64,000 bases of DNA. Source: Paenibacillus sp. FSL K6-3182 (GTDB taxonomy: Bacteria > Bacillota > Bacilli > Paenibacillales > Paenibacillaceae). Shown here piece after piece: positions 54,401 through 62,378 of this stretch. The notes beneath the pieces were generated by a model. The model made no database searches. It had not been told where the DNA came from and worked only from the letters and a program-made list of their open reading frames with translations. The position numbers were made by a program, and so were the translations under genes. Numbering within the stretch: position 1 is the stretch's first letter; each line of letters starts with the position of its first letter. Where the stretch lies: the NCBI RefSeq assembly GCF_037976325.1, contig NZ_CP150265.1, forward strand, positions 1,161,001 through 1,225,000, written 5' to 3'.

Positions 54401-57400
54401 ATTGCAAATGCTGCAGTGCTAAGTTCAGGCGCTTCGGAAATTGTCATTGGTCTTAGCCCTGCTGTACCGGATTTGGATGTAAGCCATGTGGCTATCACAG
54501 ACGAGGAGGGCAATCGGCTTACTGCAGCTTCGGTCGTTACAGAGGATGGCGGACTAACCTATCGGATTAAAGCCTCTTATAAAGGAGGCAAAACTTACTC
54601 TTGTGCGCTAAGCAAGAGCGGGTATGATTTTGGACAAGCGTTGTCGGCTTTGCTGCCAAGCGCGGTTTCGGTGACAGTGGAAGGCGCTGCCGAGTCGGGA
54701 CTTGTCGTCTTTGTTGCACCGGGACTAAGCGGACTGTCTGCGAGCAGCTTCGCGCTAAAGGATGCCGAGGGCAAGTCGGTAATTATAAAAGCTGCAACAA
54801 CAAATAACGGTGGAAGAACGTACACATTATCCGCAGCGCTTGAAGGCGGGAAAACGTACAAGCTGATCATAACAGCAGCAGGATATGATTTTGGAGCGGC
54901 ATTGAACGCTTATGTGCCAGTACCAGTAAATCCAACTCTATCAAGTGTCAGTAAGGATGGGTTTAACGTGTTGCTTGATTCGGCTGTTCCGGGCTTGCGT
55001 GCAAGTGACTTTAGCTTGCGTAATAGTCAAGGTGCTGCGATTGCCATCGCCTCTATTACAGCCGAGAACGCTGGTATCGAATATGCGGTACATGCCTCAC
55101 TCGAAGAGGGAGCGGCTTACAGTCTGACTTTAACGAAGAGCGGCTACGCATTCAGCAGCGGACTTCCGGTTCTTGTTCCAGCTGCGCCTATACCGGAAGC
55201 GCAGGTGCCTATCCGCATGACAGCAAGCCATATTACAACTAACGCTTTCACATTAGAATTAAGCAAAGCAGTCCGTAATATGGATGGCACATGGCTTACA
55301 CTGCTTGATGACCAGGGACGAGGAATTGGATTCCAGCTTGTAAATCCGAATGGGAACAACCCAGATGCGCCAGATGCAGGACGAATCTACAACATCATTA
55401 CTCCGCTGTCAGCAGGTGTGAATTACAAGCTGATTGCTCAAATACCGGATCGTGTGGTGGAAGGACCGCTGGATGTTTATATTCCGATGACGGAATATCC
55501 GAAAAGTTTAGCTGCGACTAGAAACGGCTTGACGATCACTTTCGTTGGAGCGGGTCCAAAAGATCTGCAGCCGGAAGATGTGAAGCTCTTGTCTAAAGAT
55601 GGGACAGAGGTCACAGTCACTGGAGTGACAGCGGGTGTAGAGACAGGGTCGTTTTTAATTAAAGCGAATGTGGTTGAAGGGCAAACGTACACCGCAGCTT
55701 TTAGCAAGCAAGGCTATATCTTTGCTGGGCAGGAAAAATTAAATGCCGTTTACGTGCCGATTGTTATCTCTGCGACGCTTGTTCGAGTGAATGAAAATGG
55801 ATTTAATCTGCTCCTTAGTGCTCCGATAGAAAATTTGAATATCGAAATGCACAATGGCAGCGCAGTCTGGTATCGCCCAACCTCTGTTTCAACGCCGGAC
55901 TTTGGGCAAACCTATTTTATTAATGAATATATCGGATATAACAAGGAGTTTAAGCTTCGTCTGAGCAAGGACGGGCATGACTTTGGAGGGGATACGATCA
56001 TCAGCAACGTGAGCACACCTCCCGAGCTGATCGATGCCGTATCGAGTGAAAACGGAAAAGCCATTACCCTGACCTTTGATAAGCCGCTGGCTGCTGTTAA
56101 TTCGGGGTCAACGTTTTCTGTGAAAATTAACAACCAATGGCAAAGCGGGGTTATGACAAGGCTGACCTCCGATGCAACGAAAATCGAGTTGACTTGGAGC
56201 AGCAGCGGGGCGGTTATCAGTTCGACATCGACGATAGCCGTCGCTTATAGCGGCATCAACCGGGTCAAGGCAGTTAATCAGACGTATTTGGCCACTTTTG
56301 GAGAATTCCAGGTAGCTAATGTCGCTACGCTGGATGGTTTCCTGCAAAGCCATTCCACCCAGTACGATGCCGTTTACCCTGTGCATGTACTGCGGGTTGA
56401 TTATGGCAAGTCTGCGTTAGAGTCATTAAGACTGCTACGGCAAGCTGGATTTACCCCAGCGAACTACGCAAAAGCGGTCAAGAAAGAATATGGTTTGGAT
56501 TGGAGTGCATTCATCCGCCTATTATACGAAATAGATACTGATGCGCCTACCTTGTTCCAGGCTTTAAGCGCGTCTGGCTATATTTCCAACTATGTCAATT
56601 TGATACCGGATTTTGTGACAGCTGGCTATGAAGCTGAAGACATTGCACTGCCGCTTCGTAATCTTGGCTATCAGCCTCGAGATATAATGGCGTCGTTTAA
56701 GCTAGCCGGAGTAACAACCGCTTCATCCGCCTATGTTCTGCGTTATACCTATGCGGAAACTGGCGGAAACGCCGCTGTGGCATTGAAGCTAGGCAAGTAC
56801 AGTATTAGCGAGATTAGGGATGCTGTTCAATCCGTTTACGGCTTAACGAACGAGAGCACCATCGAAGCTTTGGCTGCCGCGAAATTCACGGCAGCAGAAT
56901 CCGCAGTTGTCATTAAAGAGGCTTATGCCGCATCTAGCGTAGATAATGCGAAACTGCTTGGCAGTGCTGGTTATCCTGCTAACAATATAGGAATTGCGCT
57001 GCGAGATCTATATTCGTTCAGCGACGTCAACGAGGCTGTTCTGACTTACTTGGGAGCAGGCATTGAGACAGGACAAGCTTATGTTATCTTAAAAAGCACC
57101 TTCGATAAGCAACAAACAGCTTCAGCTATGCTGGCGGCAGGTATTGCTGCTGCCCAGGTCGCCAAAGGTATTCAAGCCTCCGGCGATGGTGCAGCCGTTA
57201 TTGTTGGCGCTATGAAAAGCGGATCATACGGGATCGGTGAAATTGCTAGCGCCGTACTCGGCGCATGGGGTTCCGAAGCGGCTGGACTAAGTGAGGCTAT
57301 GAGAGGGTTTACGGATCATGGTTATGACATGGAAAGCAAGGCGGGATTGCTTCGAGAAAGCTTCGGGGCTGATATCGCTACGACCATCAGCGTGCTGTAT

Positions 57401-60400
57401 CCGGGGGTGAAGGGCGACCAAAGAAAGACGATGCTGTTGTCATTAATTCGCGCTGGTTATGAGCCTGCGGAACTTACGGCTTATATTCTGAATAATCGAA
57501 TGGCCAGCAGCCGTTCGGAAGCTCTGACGCTGCTGAGGCAGTCGGGTATGTCTACCGCGCAAGGATTAAGCACAATTCGAAATGCCGTCATTCGCGGAGG
57601 CGCGTCCTTCACAATGGAGGATGCGGTGGAAGTTATCTTCCGCAGCTATGACCGCTTCGAGGCTGGAGATGTATTACATGCGCTTCGAACGACTTTTGCA
57701 AGTGATGAAACGGTAAGTATGGATGCCACTACTTTGGCCCGTTCGCTCACAAGCATCAAAAGCTGGGAGAAGCTAGCCATTGGACAAGCTCTAAAAGCTC
57801 AGCTAGGCTTGACGCTGCAGCAATGGGTAGAGCTTGAAAGGACTACTGCATTTGATTATTTTAAATGTCCTTGCAGTGTATCAACGGTTGTAAAGGACTC
57901 GCAATATTTGTTCCCGGGAACGTCAATACAGGAAGCGACAGTGGCAATGAGCCTCTCTAGCTTCTATACGCTGGATGACATTATTGAAGGAACAATTAAT
58001 CTTTATCCTACTGGCGGAGTACGTGCGAAAGGATTGCCGTATTTGACCGCAGCGCTAAAAGACTCGGGGTATAAATTCACGGAAATTGCACAGGCATTTG
58101 AAGCGCGGGGCTGGACGGAATGGATTGGGGCTTTCAGCAAACAAGGCATAGCAGCTAGTGAGGTTGCCGCCTATCTGAACCAACGGACCGAACCGCTAAC
58201 GATAGGGCAAGTCATCACACGCCTTGCACCATATTCGGTAAGGGATATTGCATTAGTGCTTAGAACGGAATACGGCTTGCCATCGTCAGAGGCGTCTGCG
58301 CTTCTGCTTGCCAGCTATTCGTCAGAGGAAGTAGGTACTGCCATCGCTGCTGCTTATGGCGGAGACCCTATGACGATTTGGATCAAAGTGCTGAAGGAGC
58401 AAGGCGCAACGGCCATTTCTGTCATCAATACGCTGGGTGCGCTGTATCCGTCTTATTTTGACTCAGGCAAGGTTGGGCCGGCACTGATTAAGGGTGGATA
58501 TTCGAAAGAAGAAGTAATGGAAGGACTTCTCATCCACACCCGAAGAATGGGTAATATGAAATCGACCATAGCGATTCTGCAGTCTTTGTACGGACAAGAG
58601 CAAGTGACGATTGCTGGTCTGCTTGACGCTTCGTCCAGCAAGGAGCCTAAGGATGGTATTGCATTTCTTAGAATGAGCGGTTATTCCTTATCCGTTGTTG
58701 CTCACAGCCTGAAAGATTATTATCAGCTTACTTCGAGCGAAGCTTCATATTTGCTGGCAAAAGAATATCCTAACGACATCGACGATATTCTGCTTGGCCT
58801 TGCATCCTTATATGGTCAAGGACTTGATGAAACAGTTGCAGGCGCGTTGGAGCAGCAAGGGATCACAACCTTTGATGAAGCGGTTAATTATCTATACGTC
58901 ACAGGTTTCCCGATTAAAGATATCGTGAGCGTTGGCAAAAACCATTTTGGCCAATCGGCTGGGGTGATCGCGCTTCGCTTGTCAGCGGTATACTTGTCGT
59001 CAAGCAATGTGCTCATCCAGGCAGTAGCTTCAGCTTTTAATCAATCCGTTGAGTTAACGATGTATCAGCGGCAGGCAGCAGAAGGACCAGTATCCTTTGC
59101 CAGTGGAATTGAACTTGCTTATAAGGCGCAATTCAGCTTAGTATCGATCGTGAAGATGGCAAAGGATGGTTACGGTATTTCATCGGGTGCAGCTCTTCAA
59201 GCACTGCTGGATACTGGCCGGTATCGCCAGAGCGACGTGCTTTCTGCTATATCGAATGTTTACGGCAGCTCACAAAACGCAAGCATTGTTGACTCTTTAG
59301 AGGCTCAGCATCTGGTGACATTGAAGGATGCAATCCCTTATCTGACAAAGATGAGATTCAGCCTCCGGGATATGATTCAGGTAGGGAAGGATTATTACAT
59401 TCTCGATTCCTCTAAAGTGGTACAAGCCTTAATGGATGGTGCAGTCGATGAGGAGAGCCGGATTTTGGCGGAAGTTTCTGCTGTTTACGGTTTAGCGTTA
59501 GAGCAGGTTACGATTCAGGCCATGATCGATCTGGGCATCGGAAGGTTGGCGGATGCAATTCCACAGCTTAAGCTTAGCTATAGCTTGCGAGATATTATCC
59601 GAATTGCCAAGGATTATTACCATATGACAGCAGGTGAGACACTAGCTATTCTCTCCGAAACAAATGGATATTCATTTAATGAGCTAGTAGCAACTGTCTT
59701 TGAAGTTTACGGAAAACCGATCGAGGAAAGCTTATCCAGCCTGCTTAAGAAGAGCAGAATCAATACGCTGGAGGATGCTGTTCCGCTCCTCAGAGGCATG
59801 GGCTATACGCTTCATGATATTGTGGGCGCAGCTAAGGATTATTTTGGATTTGCAGCAGACAAAACGTTAACGGTTCTAACCGCTCTCCAAGTGGACAACG
59901 AAAAGGTTATTGAAGTAACGGTAGCTGCCGTTTATGGGCAGTCATCAGAGTCTACGGCGCTGCAGTATCTAGAAGAAGGGGGAATCACGGACGAAACAGC
60001 GGCCATTCCTTACTTGTGGAATTCAGGCGTTCCGATGATAGATATCGTACGCGTGGTTAAAGGCTTTTACGGCAAGACAGCCGGCGAAACCGCAGCATTG
60101 CTAATTGGCAGTCAGCTGTTCGAGCTGAACGTCATTCTGAGCAGTGTAAATGCAGTGTACGGACAAGCGGTGAACGGCGCTTTAATCGAAGTAATCAAAG
60201 CAGGTGGAGCAACATCAGCTGAAGCTATGGCGGATCAGCTCTTGGATGCAGGCTACCGCATGGAGGACATCGTTAAGGCGAGCAAGGAGCAATATGGCAA
60301 GACGAGAGAAGCGTCGCTTGTGATTCTTCAGGGACTTGCCGTTTATCAAGAAGCAGCCATTCAATCAACGCTTAATAAAGTGTACGGAGAGGCTTTTGCT

Positions 60401-62146
60401 CCGGTGAGCATTATCAAGGATGTCCTTAAGCTGAAAGGTGTTGCGACGCCACAAGGAGCGGTTGTGTTCTTGCGGGATGCCGGCTATGAAATTAAGGAAA
60501 TTGTCCAATACCTCAGGTTTGACTATAAACTAGACTCAGGTGCAGTTACTGAATTGCTTTCTCCCTATTATCCGGCAGAAGTGATTGGGCTTGCTATAGT
60601 GGGAGTCTATTATACCAACACAAATCTAAGGGTATTGGAAGATATTTTTCCGGCAACGACCGCATTTGTACCACTCAATGTTGTGCGGTTTATGAAAACC
60701 AAATTCACTGTCGCCGATATCGTACTCGCTATGAAGCTGTTATTTCAAATGGATGCAGCCACGATAATGGAAACTATTCCGGAAACTTTGATTCCGCAGG
60801 ATCAGGTTCGGATGGCCGCAGGTGAAGTATTCGGCGGCAATCCGCTAATTGCTTACCTTGCCCGTATGAAGTCGAAAGGGACGGACGCCGCCGGGATTGC
60901 TACCGAGCTTGAACGGCAAAATCTGCTTGGTCCTGATCGTTCTGGATATTTGATCGGCACGTTAATGACGCTTGGTTATGATCGTGCCAGCATTATCCGT
61001 GCTTTCTATATGTTCTTCACGGCTGGCAGAGGGACGGCAACAACAATCGAGGAGCAATCGGCGCTGTTCGTCAAGCTGGGGTATTCAAAAGCGGGAGACA
61101 TCATTGACGTTCTGAGGCAGAATGGGTACGTAAACAGTACCAGCTATGCATATCGCGTATTCACAACCGTCAAGATGACTTTATCGAGCGTTTCTATGGT
61201 CGATATTGCGAAGGAAATGAAAAATCGCGGTTATGACGGTAGAGAAATTTTGAACACGCTGAATCGGTACGATGCGCGAGAAGATTCGATCTTTACACTT
61301 CTGAAGGAGTATGGTTATAACGCAGAAGAGGCGCTTCGGTACATGAAAGAGCGGACGCTCGAAAATAAACTATATTGGCTGCATAAAAACGGATACGCTG
61401 TCGGTGAATACTTAAGATACACCTTTAATTGGGATAACGACACGATTTCTATTTTGAGACAGTTAGGTATTCCTTCCACCGACCTCTCGAAGGCTTTGCA
61501 CAGCAGTGGCTACAGTCTTTATTATATTTCCAAGTTCTTGTACGACGGAGGATTCAAGGAAATTGCTGAGCTTACTAGAGCGCTGCTGGCGGTAAACGCC
61601 CACGTACAATGGGTTCCTTACAATTTGCTTGAGCTGGGTCACTGGTCGCTTAAGGAGATAGCCAAGGGTATGCTTGATTCTGGGCTGATCACTCTCGTAG
61701 AGCTTAGCGATGCCATACGGATGGCTAATAACAACAACTTGGATGAGACGTATCTGATTATTAAGGAAATATCGACACGTGAGCAGCAAGCTTTTTACGA
61801 TGATCTGTCCAGTGCGGAACGCATGCTGCTCAGCAATAATGAAATTGCCATTATCATTACATTGACGACTCTTCGGGGCGATAGAGTAAGGATAGGTGAG
61901 GCGACTAAGCTAATGCGAAACACAGAGAGAGTAGACTATAAGGACTCCGTCATTATGACAGCTCTTTCTGGATATAACGTCCTCGATGCTCTTGATGCGG
62001 TATGGGATGTTTATCGCTTTGAAATTGGTGTCGCTATTCTTAAGACGATGATCGGTCAGACTTGTACGAAGGTACTTACGGAATTCAAGGATTACTACAG
62101 GCTGGGAAATCTGGTTTACAGGATCGTATCAAGAGTGATGAAATAA
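48404..62146 (+). CDS. Giant SLH-anchored surface protein with beta repeats and novel alpha-helical repeats
   Basis: About 4,580 residues in one frame. Signal peptide (about 1-42, SLLLKWMMIASLVVGLVAPG); three SLH domains (about 48-225: FSDLAGHWAEKTVREWAGQG, FTDVAPTAWYAVQVHAAAEA, third from FKDGASIPGYG); beta-helix-like stretch (about 229-440, NFEVAGDLTIQAPGTTLRNV); Gly then Pro/Thr linker (about 456-500, TPKPTDTPKPTETPRPTD); about 23 beta repeats (about 502-2540); a SwmB/CopC-like domain (DAVSSENGKAITLTFDKPL, about 2545-2635); then about 1,900 residues of helical repeats to the end. The GTG at 48404 is chosen because AAGGGG lies 8 bases upstream; an ATG at 48386 is possible. It probably protrudes from the cell wall as an adhesin or scaffold. 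No enzyme motif was found. Confidence 0.9.
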   Translation: MRKQKVRMLRSLLLKWMMIASLVVGLVAPGIGNASGQAFAASAIPAKVPAAFSDLAGHWAEKTVREWAGQGLIEGFQDGTFRPNQALSRIEYVTLVNRLFAFKGAGTKQFTDVAPTAWYAVQVHAAAEAGYIEGYGNGTFRPEQKLSRIEAAVVLSRLVPVIGKDGASLLSEFKDGASIPGYGRDALEAIVEAGYISGLADGTLRPVQPMTRAEAVMMLDRVLKQSTRSAEGITVSAKVLETGGTWGKAQGNFEVAGDLTIQAPGTTLRNVTIKGNLTIGKEVGEGDVFLKGVKVLGSTFVNGGGQNSVHIDDSQLAAVVVDKADGRVRVVIGGTTIIRQLDVQSEANIESPISEGSGIEGITISSSGEVILSGKFKLVEVKSDVQLTIASGSVEKLTVSEQVKTSTISLAEGVSVSSMELHGPANVKGKGTIEKAIVDSLGVVFEKEPAQKEVTEKGGLIGGGASGGIGSPGGPTSPTNTPKPTDTPKPTETPRPTDPVDVTVTATAGQAAATGFRLAFSAPVPGLTAAHLTLKNAANGNITVASASTLNGGSSYFITAALTEGESYKLTIAKTGFQFGAGILFQVPKTEQPAISVAASVYGSSKTGFSLLLSPSVVGLTQAEFTLKHGSESVAIGSVTERTGGSAYDFSASLAEGETYSLTVAKEGYYFGSAVSIFVPITDPEVVSVVASISGASTAGFTIKLDTPVAGLTEDHLTLALNDPGTKIGVTEVATDDDGRTYAVKAELVEGETYSLTLRKAGYSFGAALSVAVAPPSSIAVHAAVSHISTSGFILELDRTVPAIDALSFILKNAAGADIGINMLSAVSIGKEYEVYSSLTKGETYTLLLNKEGYAFGSEIVLKVEPSPILSTVEWVNRQGFQLNFPNDTVDLAKALITIEDGNGKSLAVTSVQTNVDGHSAILSTDLMAAGSYRYRIDVDDDRYTIGTLIVPEKIAVSKQTAFDPSNAGIIVHFSVPVPGLTAAAFSLADTNGDQIAIDSVSTLDNGSSYFVKSAAMQYQPIRLKISSEGYDFGNSVNVVRTTINPWYIGVGPNNVMVGLNPNIAGLTANDFKVMDALGNAVAITNVVWDPQQRFYVVSYNGVRGKPYFISVVREGFDFGLPKSVTLAEKNTITDISYTGFTFVLNPPASIDTVNGFVLKRADGSTIKLRSAVTSDGGWSYRIAADLTPGDYVLKVSATMDQTIYNIHVPVVTTISADQIVDTGLRVKLSYAIAGLIPGQFLLTRKGTGERVTIQDAVTMDGGLTYRLKADLLGGSYNLSLPSHLPAQGIEFEAGETIDAGKATISNTAMNGFDLAFEQAVPGLLPAHIQLTDNQGNGVGGMALTTADGGLSYHVSANLISGRDYTIAFRKDYVKFDGPATFYVNQLVTGVITDVSKDGAVAVTFSTPLRQIEYGQGLAVKDEQGKRYHPKTLVMSADGMSFEMSFGGTFALTRGQTYAFDIEVDGYSFSHLAFTVPSEATVAGFSASGVTVHFDIPVIGLGKKNFFIRGAQGETINVASANTTDFGSSYVLEAALIPSKSYIVQVKPDLTYQRYEPVSFVFTKLITASVSEMKKDSFKLSFSEKIADLKPADIILRRPDGQQIPNSEYSLSTKDQGLTYLVAIRAATGAKYSLELSRSEFTLASPITVDIPVIGSLQLRGTTATKIYVDVYPLISDLTGDSFKLTDSKGRPIGFTLHYEGGASYSLIGNFNVSETYSLVITYPGYDFGNPLTVGLKVRADAILLRQSQQGFTIYFFPSVPNLQAADVMVKDNNGNSVAIESIHTSDDGASYTVTVPLKGGITYTASVEKEGYMFSTLDKITLNSRSISAVQATASRVTLHFKEQTMLNTSDIHIVDENGVNVAIRTNVSNDGGYSYELGVAIVPDKVYSVFISKMGYDYGDPLAFSIRSVGVRFGGMISGNNRAFILHLDQPVPHLRISDFQLKRVEGGTKAITSATTSDGGNSYLIEAEFWGAEQYTITAAKAGYDFGSGVVVDVPIIANAAVLSSGASEIVIGLSPAVPDLDVSHVAITDEEGNRLTAASVVTEDGGLTYRIKASYKGGKTYSCALSKSGYDFGQALSALLPSAVSVTVEGAAESGLVVFVAPGLSGLSASSFALKDAEGKSVIIKAATTNNGGRTYTLSAALEGGKTYKLIITAAGYDFGAALNAYVPVPVNPTLSSVSKDGFNVLLDSAVPGLRASDFSLRNSQGAAIAIASITAENAGIEYAVHASLEEGAAYSLTLTKSGYAFSSGLPVLVPAAPIPEAQVPIRMTASHITTNAFTLELSKAVRNMDGTWLTLLDDQGRGIGFQLVNPNGNNPDAPDAGRIYNIITPLSAGVNYKLIAQIPDRVVEGPLDVYIPMTEYPKSLAATRNGLTITFVGAGPKDLQPEDVKLLSKDGTEVTVTGVTAGVETGSFLIKANVVEGQTYTAAFSKQGYIFAGQEKLNAVYVPIVISATLVRVNENGFNLLLSAPIENLNIEMHNGSAVWYRPTSVSTPDFGQTYFINEYIGYNKEFKLRLSKDGHDFGGDTIISNVSTPPELIDAVSSENGKAITLTFDKPLAAVNSGSTFSVKINNQWQSGVMTRLTSDATKIELTWSSSGAVISSTSTIAVAYSGINRVKAVNQTYLATFGEFQVANVATLDGFLQSHSTQYDAVYPVHVLRVDYGKSALESLRLLRQAGFTPANYAKAVKKEYGLDWSAFIRLLYEIDTDAPTLFQALSASGYISNYVNLIPDFVTAGYEAEDIALPLRNLGYQPRDIMASFKLAGVTTASSAYVLRYTYAETGGNAAVALKLGKYSISEIRDAVQSVYGLTNESTIEALAAAKFTAAESAVVIKEAYAASSVDNAKLLGSAGYPANNIGIALRDLYSFSDVNEAVLTYLGAGIETGQAYVILKSTFDKQQTASAMLAAGIAAAQVAKGIQASGDGAAVIVGAMKSGSYGIGEIASAVLGAWGSEAAGLSEAMRGFTDHGYDMESKAGLLRESFGADIATTISVLYPGVKGDQRKTMLLSLIRAGYEPAELTAYILNNRMASSRSEALTLLRQSGMSTAQGLSTIRNAVIRGGASFTMEDAVEVIFRSYDRFEAGDVLHALRTTFASDETVSMDATTLARSLTSIKSWEKLAIGQALKAQLGLTLQQWVELERTTAFDYFKCPCSVSTVVKDSQYLFPGTSIQEATVAMSLSSFYTLDDIIEGTINLYPTGGVRAKGLPYLTAALKDSGYKFTEIAQAFEARGWTEWIGAFSKQGIAASEVAAYLNQRTEPLTIGQVITRLAPYSVRDIALVLRTEYGLPSSEASALLLASYSSEEVGTAIAAAYGGDPMTIWIKVLKEQGATAISVINTLGALYPSYFDSGKVGPALIKGGYSKEEVMEGLLIHTRRMGNMKSTIAILQSLYGQEQVTIAGLLDASSSKEPKDGIAFLRMSGYSLSVVAHSLKDYYQLTSSEASYLLAKEYPNDIDDILLGLASLYGQGLDETVAGALEQQGITTFDEAVNYLYVTGFPIKDIVSVGKNHFGQSAGVIALRLSAVYLSSSNVLIQAVASAFNQSVELTMYQRQAAEGPVSFASGIELAYKAQFSLVSIVKMAKDGYGISSGAALQALLDTGRYRQSDVLSAISNVYGSSQNASIVDSLEAQHLVTLKDAIPYLTKMRFSLRDMIQVGKDYYILDSSKVVQALMDGAVDEESRILAEVSAVYGLALEQVTIQAMIDLGIGRLADAIPQLKLSYSLRDIIRIAKDYYHMTAGETLAILSETNGYSFNELVATVFEVYGKPIEESLSSLLKKSRINTLEDAVPLLRGMGYTLHDIVGAAKDYFGFAADKTLTVLTALQVDNEKVIEVTVAAVYGQSSESTALQYLEEGGITDETAAIPYLWNSGVPMIDIVRVVKGFYGKTAGETAALLIGSQLFELNVILSSVNAVYGQAVNGALIEVIKAGGATSAEAMADQLLDAGYRMEDIVKASKEQYGKTREASLVILQGLAVYQEAAIQSTLNKVYGEAFAPVSIIKDVLKLKGVATPQGAVVFLRDAGYEIKEIVQYLRFDYKLDSGAVTELLSPYYPAEVIGLAIVGVYYTNTNLRVLEDIFPATTAFVPLNVVRFMKTKFTVADIVLAMKLLFQMDAATIMETIPETLIPQDQVRMAAGEVFGGNPLIAYLARMKSKGTDAAGIATELERQNLLGPDRSGYLIGTLMTLGYDRASIIRAFYMFFTAGRGTATTIEEQSALFVKLGYSKAGDIIDVLRQNGYVNSTSYAYRVFTTVKMTLSSVSMVDIAKEMKNRGYDGREILNTLNRYDAREDSIFTLLKEYGYNAEEALRYMKERTLENKLYWLHKNGYAVGEYLRYTFNWDNDTISILRQLGIPSTDLSKALHSSGYSLYYISKFLYDGGFKEIAELTRALLAVNAHVQWVPYNLLELGHWSLKEIAKGMLDSGLITLVELSDAIRMANNNNLDETYLIIKEISTREQQAFYDDLSSAERMLLSNNEIAIIITLTTLRGDRVRIGEATKLMRNTERVDYKDSVIMTALSGYNVLDALDAVWDVYRFEIGVAILKTMIGQTCTKVLTEFKDYYRLGNLVYRIVSRVMK
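49910..56020 (+). repeat. Array of ~23 coding beta-type repeats, 85-90 residues each
   Basis: Each unit has the pattern GFxLxFxxxVPGLTAxxFxLKD, then a turn, VTTxDGGxSYxVxAxL, xxGxTYxLTxxKxGYDFG and a linking strand. The terminal GYDFG-type motif recurs about every 260 bases (for example 54353, 54612, 54874 and 55138). Copies 8-13 and 21 have lost the motif but keep the strands. The repeats have diverged at DNA level, so the array is old. Confidence 0.85.
56340..62140 (+). repeat. Array of coding alpha-helical repeats, clearest period about 75 residues
   Basis: The motif DI(V/I)xxxKDYYG recurs at about 58708, 58935, 59159, 59386, 59607, 59830, 60054 and 60281, at intervals of 221-227 bases. 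Between these a second motif, VxAVYGxxxE, recurs with the same period, so each unit is two related halves of about 37 residues. More diverged copies fill the rest (SEIRDAVQSVYGLTNES at about 56,810; RDIALVLRTEYGLPSSEA at about 58,240). Not matched to any helical-repeat family I know. Confidence 0.8.
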
Positions 62147-62188
62147 TTTATTCAACCCATGATGTAGAATATCGCAATTACTAGAAAG

Positions 62189-62236
62189 CACCCTGTCAAA
62201 GCCATTTATCATGTATGGCTAGATAGGGTGTTTTTT
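62189..62236 (+). terminator. Rho-independent terminator of the giant gene
   Basis: Outer stem CACCCT/AGGGTG and inner AGCCAT/ATGGCT around a short loop, then six T, about 40 bases after the stop. Confidence 0.88.
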
Positions 62237-62378
62237 CTTATGATTTAGTTTCGCCGCTAACGTAATTAATTCTACTCGAAGAATAGTCTGTTTTTCCTTT
62301 AGTTGACAAAATCTATCCTTCACCTTAAATTGAATACAAATACATTATAACGTATAAATATTCATTAGAGGTGAAATC

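Noticed and set aside
54298..56386. Series of long minus-strand open frames opposite the giant gene
   Set aside because: They follow the codon periodicity of the plus-strand repeats, lack ribosome sites and have no recognisable domains.
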